Assembly: GCA_035771175.1 (NCBI GenBank)
Contig: CM069602.1
Span: 8,743,001-8,807,000, forward strand
Direction of reading: 5' to 3'
DNA length: 64,000 nucleotides
Source: Paratinospora sagittata
Lineage: Eukaryota > Streptophyta > Magnoliopsida > Ranunculales > Menispermaceae
Below, piece after piece: positions 12,742 to 24,299 of this stretch (position 1 is its first letter; each line of letters begins with the position of its first letter). Position numbers and translations under genes: made by a program. The notes under the pieces are model-generated. The model was given only the letters and a program-made list of their open reading frames with translations. It ran no database searches and had not been told where the DNA came from.

Positions 12742-13650
12742 TGTTAATGCAAGATTTGACCAACACCAGTAGACGATGAGGTGGAAGAAATATGTTAATT
12801 TGGAACTCGTCGGAGTGCTGGAGGAATCGCCAAAGGTTAATTATCTGAGAAAGGGAAAACAAGAGAATACAGGCTATCGTGAGGAACACCAGCATGGTGT
12901 CAGCCAAAGACCCTCCAATGCTTATGTTAGTTCAGAGCTTAGTAGTTCTGAACTGAGTCGAAAATGGCTTAGAGTTGCTTACCTCCCCCTTAGGGGTTGT
13001 GGTCTTTTTATAGAGAGGGCTTGAGGTCTTTGGCCTTGTAGTAGTGTCGTTATAGAATTAGGGATCCAAATCTTGTTGGGAGAGCATGTTTGATTCCTGG
13101 TCAAACTAGGAATATCTTGTACGATCTTTGTTGGATTATGATGACTTATCAGTCTCCTAGTCGAACTAGTAAAGCTTCAGGCCTTATCAGAGTCGGATTA
13201 GGAGTAACTCTCGAACTTGTCGCCCAGTGGATCACGTCCTATCCCTATCTAATCAGTGTTCCGTTGTCATCCATTCCGAAGTCGAAGATGCATATAGGTC
13301 GGTATACCAATCTGTAGTCTCTTATCCTATCGGCTTGATACTGAAGACATGGTCTATAATAAGATCGGTAGATAGTTGTCGATAATCATTTTATGGTATG
13401 CCGACCTGGCTTTGTAGACCTATTGTTACTGACCAGTCATCCATTGTGATTGTGACATTCACTTGGTCAATAGGACCGACCATGGGCTCAGGCTGTGTGC
13501 CCGGTTGATTAGATCCTTATCCCCTGTCAAAAATAGGTCGGTACATCGGCTTGATTCGTGCTACATCTTACTAGGCCATACTAATATGACTAACGTGTCT
13601 TATGCTCGATATATGATCCTTATAAGAAAGAGTGGTGAATGCAAACGTTG
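12742..13650 (-). mobile_element. 5' LTR of the Tat-lineage element
   Basis: The inner edge at 12742 is clear: TGTTAATGC on the plus strand, directly followed on the gag side by the primer-binding site. The outer edge is approximate, where the GGTCGGTA-rich LTR sequence gives way to AT-rich DNA. A minus-strand TATA box at 13004-13013 (CTATAAAAAG) fits an LTR promoter about 250 bp from the inner end. The matching 3' LTR is outside the window. Confidence 0.65.
13004..13013 (-). promoter_or_regulatory. TATA box of the Tat LTR
   Basis: CTATAAAAAG on the minus strand within the LTR is well placed to start transcription toward gag at lower coordinates. This is an inference from sequence and position only. 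Confidence 0.5.
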
Positions 13651-14389
13651 ATTAGCTCCAACGGTATTCCAAATCCTTTCACTCAAAGCTAAAAATTTGA
13701 TTCTCTTCCCTTATAAATAAATGAGAGTTTTTACTCCCTAATAAAAGTGAGAGAGAACATAATTTCCATCCTAACTCCTTATAAGGTTGGGACAAAAAGA
13801 AAGTTAACACCAAAAACCAAACTCACCCTCCATTTACACTAAAAAAATAAAAATAAAAGTGAGAGAGGTATTGTTAAACTCATAACCTAGTCATAACCCA
13901 TACTGGGCTATTGAAAATTTAAAATAAAGAAGTGGTAGTCTTTATCATATCAATAAATACTCTAATGAAAGGCAAAACAGAGAAAAAAAAAGAATAAAAC
14001 AGAAGCTTCACCAAGAAAATAAAATATGTCATTTAAAGCTCCCAACAACTAATCAAAATTGTCACATTAAACTTTTACTACAGTGTCGACGCGCAACAAA
14101 AACACAACTTTTATTACCGTATTGCTCATAATCTACATGTACATAAATGCATTTCCTGCCCCAACGCATGCCATGCAATCCAACATGAATCTCACCCTTT
14201 GCTACCCCAATATCCTCATCATGTACATCTAAGTCCCCTCTAAACTACCATTGATTGAGCAGGGGGGCTTAGCACTAATTAACCAACACATCCAACAATA
14301 TAATTCAATTCACAGTTACATCACAAAGACAATCTTACACACTGCCAGGGCCCTGTTTCTCTCTGCTGCTTGTAGTGCTATTGCTGCAA
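13651..14389. other. Retroelement edge to bHLH gene 3' end
   Basis: AT-rich sequence between the LTR and the bHLH stop codon. The part nearest 14390 probably holds the 3' UTR of the bHLH gene. No gene, RNA or repeat was recognised here. Confidence 0.5.
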
Positions 14390-16519
14390 CTAATCTGTTT
14401 TTCCCTCTAGTCTCTCAGATTGCTGAGCTGCAAGGAGTTGAGAAGGCCACGAATCTGAAGGAGTGGGATACCGGGCATGTGGTCTGCTCACATTTGAGGC
14501 TGTCTCCTGAGCAGTTTCTGATTCGGAATAAGCTTTGAAGTCCCGGTGCAATGGTATGACAAATACAGGGCCAACAACAGGATCTGCAACGGGCAAGGCC
14601 AGATGGTCCTCTGGGATGGATGGTGGTGCCAAAGTCGGTTCAGACAAGGTTCTTTCACGGAGCTGAGTTTGCAGTTTCTCAATCTCTTTTTCTAGGACTG
14701 TGTTCTCATCTTTCAGCTCAGTTTTCTCAACACTGACCTGTTTTGTTATTAAACCATCCAACATCCAACACCCAACGGTGAGTAAGAACAGGTCTTAAAA
14801 GAAGGGCTTCAAGGAAACATACATATTACATAGAAGACTAATGTTGTTATGTAAGAATAAATTCAAGCTCATTGTCATGAGCAGAAGAAATGCAAAAAAA
14901 GGCTGTCATAATCCAGTGTTTTTGCTCAAATCTAATGTGCACATAGTACATTATGCATTTCTATGCAAAAGTGTCATAATTAAATGGCTAAAAACAAGCA
15001 ATCTCCATGCTTTTGACCTCTTAATTATTACATTACGTATTTTACAACACAGAATGAAGTATTAAAGATCATTGAACAGCTTTAGTTAAATTAAGCAGCC
15101 TCCTCCATCTCAGAATCTATTTTAGGTTTAGGTACAGAATATCATGAGAAGGATAAATTCACAAATACTAATGGCAGAAGTCAATAAAAACAAATCTGAC
15201 AGAAACTAAATAAACACAGATTTTCAAAAAAAAAAAAAAAAGTTGCTAAAAGGTTTTGAGGGTAAGCGAGCCCATACAAAACAGAAATGGAAGTGACTAA
15301 AGTACTTGGTTTGTGACTTGAAATTAACAAGATTAATAATGGAGAAACCATGTTTCTATTTTGAAAACTTACATAGTGAGATTCTGATTGAAGTGTAACA
15401 TTTTCTCTTCTGAGACGTTGCACCTGAGCAAACAAATTCCGTAGTAATCGAGCGGCATCAATCAATATAGAGGCTTTCCCATTGTTCTGCCGAGTTGGAT
15501 CTGCTAAAAAAACAGAGAGATTCAATCCTTCAAGGAAAATTCTCAATCCTTAATACTTCATATCAAATCTAACCAAGTTAAACAATTTCACAAGCCAGGT
15601 AAACAAGCTCAATGGATCTGCTTGGACAAGTGTTGGACTAGGCTTGAATGAACAATATCACTAGAAAACTAAAATTACAAGAGAGCAAAGAAGTGTATAC
15701 CCAGAGCATTGCCCAACTCGAGAAAGAGTTCATTCAAATTGTCACGTTTCAGTTTCTCCCTCTCAGCCTTGTGAATTTTCTTGGGAATTTTTCCAGGGTT
15801 CTTTTTATTTTGGGAAGACCTGCGACTGCTTTTAGGAACCCAAGCAAGTTAATAAACAATAGCACAATCCCACAAATTTCAAGAGCACAATAGTAAGATT
15901 ATCCTAAAAGACCTAGTAACTACTACACGCATGTTATGTCGAGAGTTCTGATTTAGTGGACAAAGCTGTTAATATGCAAAGAAATAATTAGTGCTTAACA
16001 ACTGCTAATGCTTCAACAATAGAATCAGTCACCATTGTTGATTTGTATCAGACTCTACTCTTCCAGACATACCACCTAATACATAAGGAACTGTCTCCAA
16101 TTCAACATGAACAAACTCACACATGTAGCCAATGCATGATGAAGCAAATACCCACTAAAAAACAGAGAAAATTACATCCAAATGTCAAGCCAATATATGC
16201 CCAGAGATCTTAGAAACCAAATGACTTTTTTTTCCTTATATAAATTCGAGGGATTCTAAAGTGGCCAAATCTCTCTAGTATAAATCTTTGATTAAAAAGC
16301 CCAAAACATCAAACTGCTTTCCTATGATACCAAAATTTACAAGAGTTCAAATTAAAAAAGAAGAAAAAAAAAAGATAAGTGGGCAATTGCAATGAAAAAA
16401 ATTAGTGAGCAACAACGATTATTAATTACGGGGATTTTGATGATGAATGACCTTCTACTCGGTTTGGGGGCAACCACGCTGACCTCGTTGACCACCGGAG
16501 CAGAAACTTCTGAAACCAT
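14390..16519 (-). CDS. bHLH47: bHLH transcription factor, PYE/bHLH47-like (subgroup IVb)
   Basis: By family, a nuclear bHLH regulator of iron-deficiency responses (PYE in Arabidopsis) that works through G-box/E-box DNA. Coding exons on the minus strand are 16519-16452, 15819-15701 (or from 15825), 15500-15373 and 14737-14390, giving 220 or 222 aa. The start MVSEVSAPVV resembles the PYE start. The basic region and helix 1 are KAEREKLKRDNLNELFLELG (about residues 40-59), helix 2 is NNGKASILIDAARLLRNLF (about 68-86), followed by a leucine-rich coiled coil (VEKTELKDENTVLEKEIEKL). The C-terminus has PVFVIPLHRDFKAYSE and SRPHARYPTPSDSWPSQLL, which match PYE-type tails from memory of the family. A 5' UTR exon (about 17050-16867, splice GGTAAT) and an acceptor at 16552 put the ATG in the second exon. 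The first coding intron uses a weak donor (GTCATT). Confidence 0.88.
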
Positions 16520-16950
16520 GCCCGTTTTCTTAGAACGATCAACCCAACTTCTGAAAAGGAAAACCCCAAAAAATCTACATTACATTCATTTATCACGAAT
16601 CAATCATAAACACAAAAAACATAAACTAAATAGAAAGTAATCAAAACCAGAACCTCGAAACAATTCCTCAAAAAAAAAAGAGAAAAGAAAAAAGAAAAAG
16701 AAACCCTAGTTCCCAAATCCAAACCAACAGATCATCTCAAAAAAAAAAAAAAAAAAAAAAAACGAATATCTTGATCAAAACAATTCAAATGATGGATTCA
16801 CACTAGGGAAATAAAGAGGAAATCTAGGGGTTTCAAAGATGAAATTAAGGCAAAAGATGATTACCTTTGTTTGATCCCTGAAGCCCAGGAAAAGCGAAAT
16901 CAGAAGAAAGAGCAGAGAAAGAAACAAAAGAAAATTATAATAACAATAAT

Positions 16951-16979
16951 GAAGAAGAAGAAGAAGAAGAAGAAGAAGT
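16951..16979. repeat. (GAA)n microsatellite in 5' UTR of bHLH gene
   Basis: About nine GAA units on the plus strand (CTT/TTC in the transcript) lie in the predicted 5' UTR exon. Pyrimidine-rich tracts of this kind are common in plant leaders. Confidence 0.8.
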
Positions 16980-17101
16980 GGATATAATTGGCGGTTAGGA
17001 AAGAGGAATGGTGGAATGGGAAAGACTTGTGGGGGAAAGTTAAGAGAGCACGCGCCGCGTGTGGTGGGCACCTGCCCTTTACTTGCTCTTAGGACATATG
17101 C

Positions 17102-17247
17102 CACGTGCCCTTAACCTAAGGTGATCACACCGGAAATGCCACGTGGGTTGCTGTTCGTGACGCATAGATTCGTTCAAACACGTGCGTCACGAGCGGAGTA
17201 CCCCTAGCCCATGAAACCAAACCACGCAACTGCACGACGTGACGTGG
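17102..17247. promoter_or_regulatory. Cluster of G-box / ACGT elements upstream of the bHLH gene
   Basis: Three perfect CACGTG hexamers stand at 17102-17107, 17140-17145 and 17179-17184, spaced 38 and 39 bp, with GACGTGACGTGGC just beyond (17235-17247) and CACGCGCCGCGTG at about 17049-17061. CACGTG is bound by bHLH and bZIP factors. The cluster sits directly 5' of the predicted first exon of the bHLH gene, so it is a likely promoter module. Confidence 0.65.
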
Positions 17248-17249
17248 CA

Positions 17250-18023
17250 TACATGTGTGCTTTACGTACTTCATCACACTTCGTGATTATTGAGTAATAC
17301 TACTGTATTAAAAACTTTTTAAGGTACGCTTTGCTTTGGTTATTTCATTTGTTTCTACATATAATTTTATATGAATTGAGACTATCTTTGTTATGGGCGG
17401 GGTGGGTGCCACAGAGAAAGATAGAGAAAGAAGTGTATGTTTAAATAGAGGCTTGTGGGGTGGTCGTGACATAACGTGAAGACTGACTAATCAACGATTT
17501 TGAATGCTGAGGTGGGGCACAAGGATACGAGCTTACCTCTTCATCCACAACCACATCTACACGCTAGACGGAGGGGTGAGAGGCGCAGCCGTGAGAGCAC
17601 CAACTTCACGAGCGCGTGTTGTTCTCGCATCAGACACACGCCTTCCTTATATCCAATAATACAAAACACCTGTCTCTACCCTGCCAACTTTTGTTGTTAT
17701 TCTTTCCTCCCAATTTTTATTTATTTATTTTGAATGAAGATATTATGACAATAATCCTTTTTGTTTTCAATCCTTAGTGCAAGTAGAAATCAATCGAATT
17801 TCTAAATTATTTATAGATAGCTTCTAATTATGAGTATAAATAAAGAGATGGATTACACAGGAAACAGAAACAATTTGGTATTTGGAATGTTATACATACA
17901 CACATACAGGGTAACGACCTTCTTAACGGCCATGAAAATTCCAATTTCAATGGCTTAACTCATTATTAATTACCCACATTATTCCATCTATGTTGTAGGA
18001 TGTAACAAATGTTTTTGGAAGCC
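17250..18023. other. Intergenic, bHLH promoter side to 2H-like gene 3' end
   Basis: Nothing further is recognised. The stretch next to 18024 likely contains the 3' UTR of the neighbouring minus-strand gene. A short open frame at 17500-17733 looks random. Confidence 0.5.
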
Positions 18024-21000
18024 TCAAGTTGTTGAGCAGCCAAGACGGAATTTTTGCTGCTTCATTCGTCCATTCAGTGCAAGTGCCAGTACATCAAACT
18101 CCTCTACATACCACAGCTCCGAGACTACAGCCTGAAGTAATAATTCATCAACAAGTTATATACACAAAATGATTGTGAAGGTATGTGATTGTGAATGCAT
18201 CTAGACTTTGCTCTAAATCACAATAGAACAACCTTAACCGTTATGTCAAATCAAATTCGAAAAATGCATGATATTTGAGAATCATCCTACGATATAATAT
18301 CCAATTGAAGAATTCCGAGACATATAATATTATTATTCCTTTTTTTTTTCATTTCATCAAAAGATGCAATGGTTAGGATTAGAGCTAAATGGGTCAGACA
18401 ACCGCCCAAAGGTTATAAGGCACTCCGGCTTATGCTACCCAAACCCCCGGATGCTAGATACTCTTATAAAAGGAGTTCTTCCATCCATCCTGATACCTTC
18501 TAATCAATTCATTGGATGCTTCAATTTTGTTCAGCAATCAGCATTTCCATCAAATATCCAAGTATCAAAGATAGTTTACCTTGAATTCACGGATTTGAGT
18601 ATTTAGACGTGTAACCAGCTCGTGGAAGAATTTGAGTGGATTAGAATGCTTATGCATTTCCTACACAAACAAATATATAGAGCCATTATAAATACTAAGA
18701 GGGAGAAATAGATGATGATATATACTCAATACAACATGTATAACCACATTTGTGCTCTGGACACTTGGAGATAGGTCTCAGGAGGGTAAGACTTTCTAAG
18801 GTTGATATCAAATGGCAATTGTTTGGATAAAAATTAACAATCGTTCAGTTAAAGCATGTAGGATGCCCAAACCTGGTCAGGATAAATTCAATTCATCTAA
18901 TACAAGTGCATTTTTATTTTTATTTTTTATCAATTATTTTCCAATCTACATCTTTTCCTAGCTTTAACCTGTTTTCTTGGTTTTTATAGCCCAGTCAAAG
19001 TTTAGAACTTTCAAGATTATAAAACTACCTACATCTGGTCCACTACATTTCTTGAGACCTACATCAATCCAAACAATTGTTCCTAAATTACTCTTTTCTT
19101 TTATAGTGGAAGGACAAATACTCTCACATGGTAGACCAATACAATCAGGTAAGGTTCAGACCATCAGATGATGTAGTTCTGTGGATTTTGAGTTCGTCAC
19201 ACAGTATAAAAACACACCAGAACATTTAGTTGATCCAATTAAATCATCTGAATATGAAGGGCAAAAAAGACTGATATTCAATAAAATAAAAAAAGAAGAA
19301 GAAACTAAAGATGTTCTCATTTTATGGCTATTACCTGAGGAGGAAATTTAGGGTGCCCCAACAGCCTGGCAAACGAAGTGTGAAGTATAACAGGATCATA
19401 CTACAATAGATAGATGACATACAAGATTAGAAAGAGGTGCTTCGTATGTAATTATTTTAGACTGCTTCAAAAGAATAGAGGAATACAAAAGTAACGAAAT
19501 CCATAAGATCTACAAATTTAGTCATCGAGGTGCTATTCTAACTACAAAAAGTGGACTGCAATAGAAACTATGTTGTCGAACCCATTAGATCATGTACCAT
19601 ATACATTGGAACGCACAATACATGTCCCATGGACACAACAGCTTAGAATCTCTCGTAGTTTGCATTTTTTGGAGTTAGAAAAGCATTTTTCATTTAGTCA
19701 CGTGCCATTAGATGTAATCTCTGGAATGATGATGATGTTCTGACGTAGCATGAACCGGAACTCTCTGAAAATCTAACAACCTAAAATATCTGGAGAACTG
19801 CAGCTGGCTGACGCCACTAGTTCAAATGGGAAGTCATTTAGAGTCAACCAAATAACCTCCTTCATTTCAATCTGACCACAGCTTCCTTTACCATCAGAAG
19901 TTCCCTCATGCAATATCATGTTTTCTCTTGTTCCAAAGAGCAGGCTGTTCAGTTACTTCAGTAATTGTCAACCAATTTCATTCTTTTAAAAGCCTGATTA
20001 GGTCAAAGAACATTCTACACAATGATGATTCCACCAATTTACATTGCACCAAACATAGATGACAATGATGACATTCAAATGGTACCATCCTAATGTTATT
20101 TTATCTCTTGAAAAGAAAAATCTCATTGAAGTAAAAATCATGACGCATGCAACTATAATTATATCCGTCCTTACAAGTTGTTGGTCAGGAGCCCTTGGAA
20201 GAGCAGTTCTTAGTTTTTCACGAATTGTTATGGGATCACTTCCTGAGATCACCTGCATTTGGAAGATATGAGTTATTAGATTAGTATCAGCAAATCCGCA
20301 GAAAATATCCTTAAATGGAAAAATCAGGGAAATTTCACTGAAAGCAGTGATTAGCTCACTCAGAACTCCAGAATCTCATAAAGCCCGTAACCATGGCAAA
20401 AAGATGAGAATACCATGGATGGATGTAAATGTTGGTTCAAAATACATTGGCAAACAAGTTTGGTGTTTATAATTTGGCAGAGATTTTGATCATAATTACG
20501 AAAAATATGATCAAAAATAAAAATAAAGAAAAACAACAAGAACAAGATCAACATGAACAATAAAACAACAATGCTAATAACAACAAAATCGGTTTTCTTG
20601 TTGCCACAAGGGCCTTCAACTCTATATGAGTTTGTACTGGAAACCAATAGTAATCTAGATAGAGAAAAATTTTCCTGTGACAATAAATTGAAATGTTAAT
20701 CTCAAATGAAAAGTAGCAGAAGCTTATAAAAATCAGGGAATCATCCCCAGCTAACATTATCCTTGAAAATAAAAAAGGACAAATTTATTATCAGCTACTG
20801 TAGCATTCAGAGTAAGTGTGTCACTTGAAAAGCTTTTACAAAATCATACATGTTGAATTACCATTAAACCCAAAAGCTATAATTATTAAGCAGACGCCCA
20901 TTAACATATATTAAGTTAACATGAAAACCCTCCCTTGCATTCATTCCCATCTTGCACACGGAGAGACAAATAAATGACTACAGAACATATTAATTGGTGC

Positions 21001-24000
21001 AAAGAGACACCAACAAGTAAGTAGTAACAACACACATTCAAGAAACAGATATAAAAGTGACAGGCACAAAAGAATGTAACTAGATGGGAACCACCTGCCA
21101 ACATCCCAGAAGCACGCCGGTTGAAGTCAAAACCACTCTATCTAATACAATTTTCAACGGACAGAGAAGCTTTGATGCTGCTTTAACAGCATTTGCTTCA
21201 GCCTCAATCTAGAAAAGCATTAAATAAAAAGAGTTGAAAACTGTTTAGATTCTACCTTAATTATTCCAATAGATAGATATACCTAAGAATAAAATGACTC
21301 TGGAAGCCAGCTTGTTACCTCTTTTTCTGTAGCAGGAACAGAAACTATGTGATGTGATGCGTGAAACATACTAAAGTGGTATAAAGTAGAATTCTGAAAC
21401 CAGATTGCTGCCAGAAAAGAGGAGTAATGTCATCAAACAACATGAAAGAGACAGTATAGTGTACTCTTGCAAATGTAAAAGGATACTCGCACATCTTTTT
21501 CTGGTGACAAGGGGGTGTGGGCAATTGCTAAGTTTAGGTTGAAGGAATGGAGTTGATAAACGGTTAGGCCATATTGGTTCCTAGATGGATTGAGGCATTG
21601 GAATTTTCTTTTCAGGTGCTAGTTGGTATTCTACCCTTTGAGGATGTTTTCTCCTCCTTGTAATTAGCATTTTCTTATTGAAAATATACTAATTTCTGCC
21701 TCTAATTAAAAGAAAGGAAGAATACTGACACATAAACAATCTCAATTTCTCTAATCATTACTAGAAAATAAAGAACCTTCCAATATCAAGTTTTGAACTA
21801 CAATTCCAGAGCAGAAAGATTGATGACAATAAGAGATGCCTCACCTCCATCAAAATAGGGAAGAAAGATTTCTTCAACAGCTTTCCTGCAGCAAACCAAA
21901 CATATATGTACAAATAGTGCATCCAACATTGGTAGGTCTAGATTGTTGAAGAAAGAATAAATCAGAAAAAAATATATGATATTAATTTCAATAACGATTT
22001 CTTCTCTACAAGTAAAACTTAAGTGGAAATAGAATTGGAAAAGGCAATAGAGTGGCCTCTCTTTTGCTATGGTGTAAGTTTGTAAGATTCTCCCATGAGT
22101 AACAGTAACTAACTATTATATTCTTTCAATGTCTTTCATTCATTTACAGAAAGAAACCAGAATGAACAGGCTCAGTCGAAAAAAATAAAATGAATAAGCT
22201 CGTTTTTCCACACAAAAGAAACATGGTCAAAACAGTGAGGAGATGAAAAATGAATTTATAGAAATATGAAAATCAATTAAGGTATTCCATAAAAGAATGT
22301 TCAAATACAATAAAAGATTTCTTTCCAAAAATATCACTTCATTGTAAAAACACATCTGTAAACATTGTTGATTGAAAATTTTCCAGCCAGCACAGGATCA
22401 AAATCAGTCACCTTCAGTAGATATTCCTCTTAGTAGACTCATGTCACAAATCCACATTATCCTATAGGACCTATTCAATTTTAACACCACAATAACTTAA
22501 AAGGGCATAGACCCAGTGCAGGAGCCTCCTGCCATTGAGGAATCTAAGGAAGTGTCAATGTATGTAAGTTTAGTTTTTGCATCATGAAAATGCTGTTATT
22601 GAACTCAAACCCTGACCTCTAGGTCACATTGAAGCAACCTTACCTACATTGGAGAAATTTAAGATCGTTTCCATATTTAAATTCTTGACCTCTAGGTCCA
22701 ATAGAGTAACCTTTAAGATTGCACCAAGTTCCGCCTTTCTCACATTAGAATAGCTACTCGAACAAATGTTATAATCAAGGTATCTCCTATATTGATTTTT
22801 CAAATTGTTTGTCACATGAATCAAATCCATTCTGTAGTCTTCCATTTAATTGGATAAATTCTCAAAGGCCCAAAGAAGGCACTCAGAATATCATCCAAAT
22901 TGTTTTCATCACAAGGTGGTGATGCACCAAAACCATTTGTTCAACCTCTAGTTTGAGATCAAGTTATTTCTGACCTTCCTCTAATTTGTTGTAACATACA
23001 TAATATCCGCTTCAGTATTTTTATTTCATTATACATATTACTGTCTTTTCGCATGGAATGCCAGCATTCAGATATAACAACTGTTTTGCAGCCAAGAGCG
23101 TGGATTGAATCTTGAAGCTTTATGACTGATCAAAAGTCATCGTTTCAGATCACAATTAACAAATCTCATCATTGAATGATTCATTTTTAAAGAAAGAATC
23201 AAATAGGCAGCAGTTACTATTTGTTTGTCTGCTCCAGAACTAACCAAGAATGTAGTCCTGGCATCCTACAACATTCATCGGCATATCCTTCAGAAGCGAA
23301 CTTTTTTTTTTTTTTGGCAAGGTTTCAGAAGCGACCTTGCACAATTAAAGTAGTACTTCATATCATATAACAGATGTAATGAAAGAAAGAAAAAAAAAAT
23401 TAAAATTAAAACGAGGGCAAACAGAGACTCACGAAATGGGCACTGAAAATTTCGGACTCAGATAGAGAACATTTGCTCGAACCGGAGGAGTGGCAGCCTA
23501 CACCCATAATTCGATAATTTACTGTGGGCATCTTTTGGAAAGAAAAAAAAAAATGATGGCAATCTCAGTAGAATGAAGAATGCTGGTAAAACTCAAAGTA
23601 AATAGCTGATTACTTTCTGGTTAATTACAACCTTAAGCACAGGAGTGACAATTCCTTCGTCGTCGAGGGCAAAAATATCTGAAAGAGACAGAGACTGGGA
23701 AGTTTGTCCACCTTGAAGAAACAGTGCACCACGCTCATCCAAATCCCGTGACATTTTGTCATATAATCTTGCCCTTCTTTCCGAATTTGAAATGGGTGAC
23801 ACTATTAAAACAAAAAACAAAAAATTCAATTTCAAGTCAATAATCTATTGGGAAACACTAATTGTCTCTTATTTTCCAATTCCAATTAAGCTATTGGGAA
23901 ACAACCCAAAAGGCCAAAACCCTAAAAATTATAGCTGCTTTTTATTGTTCTTAATCAATCAAACCACACACCCACAAAAAAAAAAAAAAACAGCCTTCTT

Positions 24001-24299
24001 AATCGATCAATCGAACTGCTAATCGCAAGTAGTACTAATCCACATTTGAAATTAATTTTAGGGGTTTTTCTAACATAAAACCTCTCTAATTAACAGAGAA
24101 ATTAACGGGTCATCTCAGAGAAAGAATTTAAAGATGATTTTAAGAGAAGAGAAAAACCTGAGTCATCAGATTCAGAGGGATAATTGTCGGAAGAATTGTG
24201 GAGGGCCATTCGGAAGAGTAAGAAGAACAAAGCGGCGGAGAGTAGCCAAATCAGAGGAACAATTTTGACATGACTCCACCAATTGATGACTCGAACCAT
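18024..24299 (-). CDS. Membrane-anchored protein with 2H-phosphoesterase-like motifs
   Basis: Ten exons on the minus strand: 24299-24158, 23801-23632, 23497-23433, 21885-21845, 21407-21319, 21208-21095, 20252-20175, 19400-19335, 18660-18580, 18131-18024. They total 954 nt and 317 aa, all with GT-AG borders and consistent phases. Residues about 11-33 form one hydrophobic segment (VKIVPLIWLLSAALFFLLF), probably a signal anchor. The rest looks soluble: RARLYDKMSRDLDERG, SLSLSDIFALDDEG, PPVRANVLYLSPKFSVPIS, YHFSMFHASHHI, CPLKIVLDRVVLTSTGVLLG, ILHTSFARLLGHPKF and LWYVEEFDVLALALNGRM. HFSM (His150) and HTSF (His240) fit the H-x-S/T-hydrophobic pair of 2H phosphoesterases, 90 residues apart. I remember similar plant proteins only as uncharacterised. 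The catalytic role is inference; the gene model is well supported. Confidence 0.85.
22497..22722 (-). mobile_element. Au-like SINE with a second truncated SINE head fused upstream
   Basis: On the minus strand a full Au-type body reads TTGCTTCAATGTGACCTAGA, GGTCAGGGTTTGAGT (B-box-like), then CTCCTGCACTGGG and a T-run end near 22497. Directly 5' of it, at about 22655-22722, lies another SINE head (TTACTCTATTGGACCTAGAG, ATATGGAAAC, ending GTAGGTAAGG) that stops where the next begins. Both lie in intron 3 of the 2H-like gene in the gene's own orientation. tRNA-derived, Pol III type, non-coding. Confidence 0.7.

Noticed and set aside
12566..12907. 113-codon frame starting inside the Tat LTR
   Set aside because: Only its last part from MSQQAEIP is gag. 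The earlier part is LTR and primer-site sequence read by chance.
16775..17104. 109-codon minus-strand frame as N-terminal extension of the bHLH protein
   Set aside because: It covers the 5' UTR exon and the GAA repeat and runs into the intron after the GGTAAT donor. The family start MVS lies in the next exon.
21490..21700. A LINE tail in the intron of the 2H-like gene
   Set aside because: GC-richer than its surroundings, but no LINE protein motif could be read.
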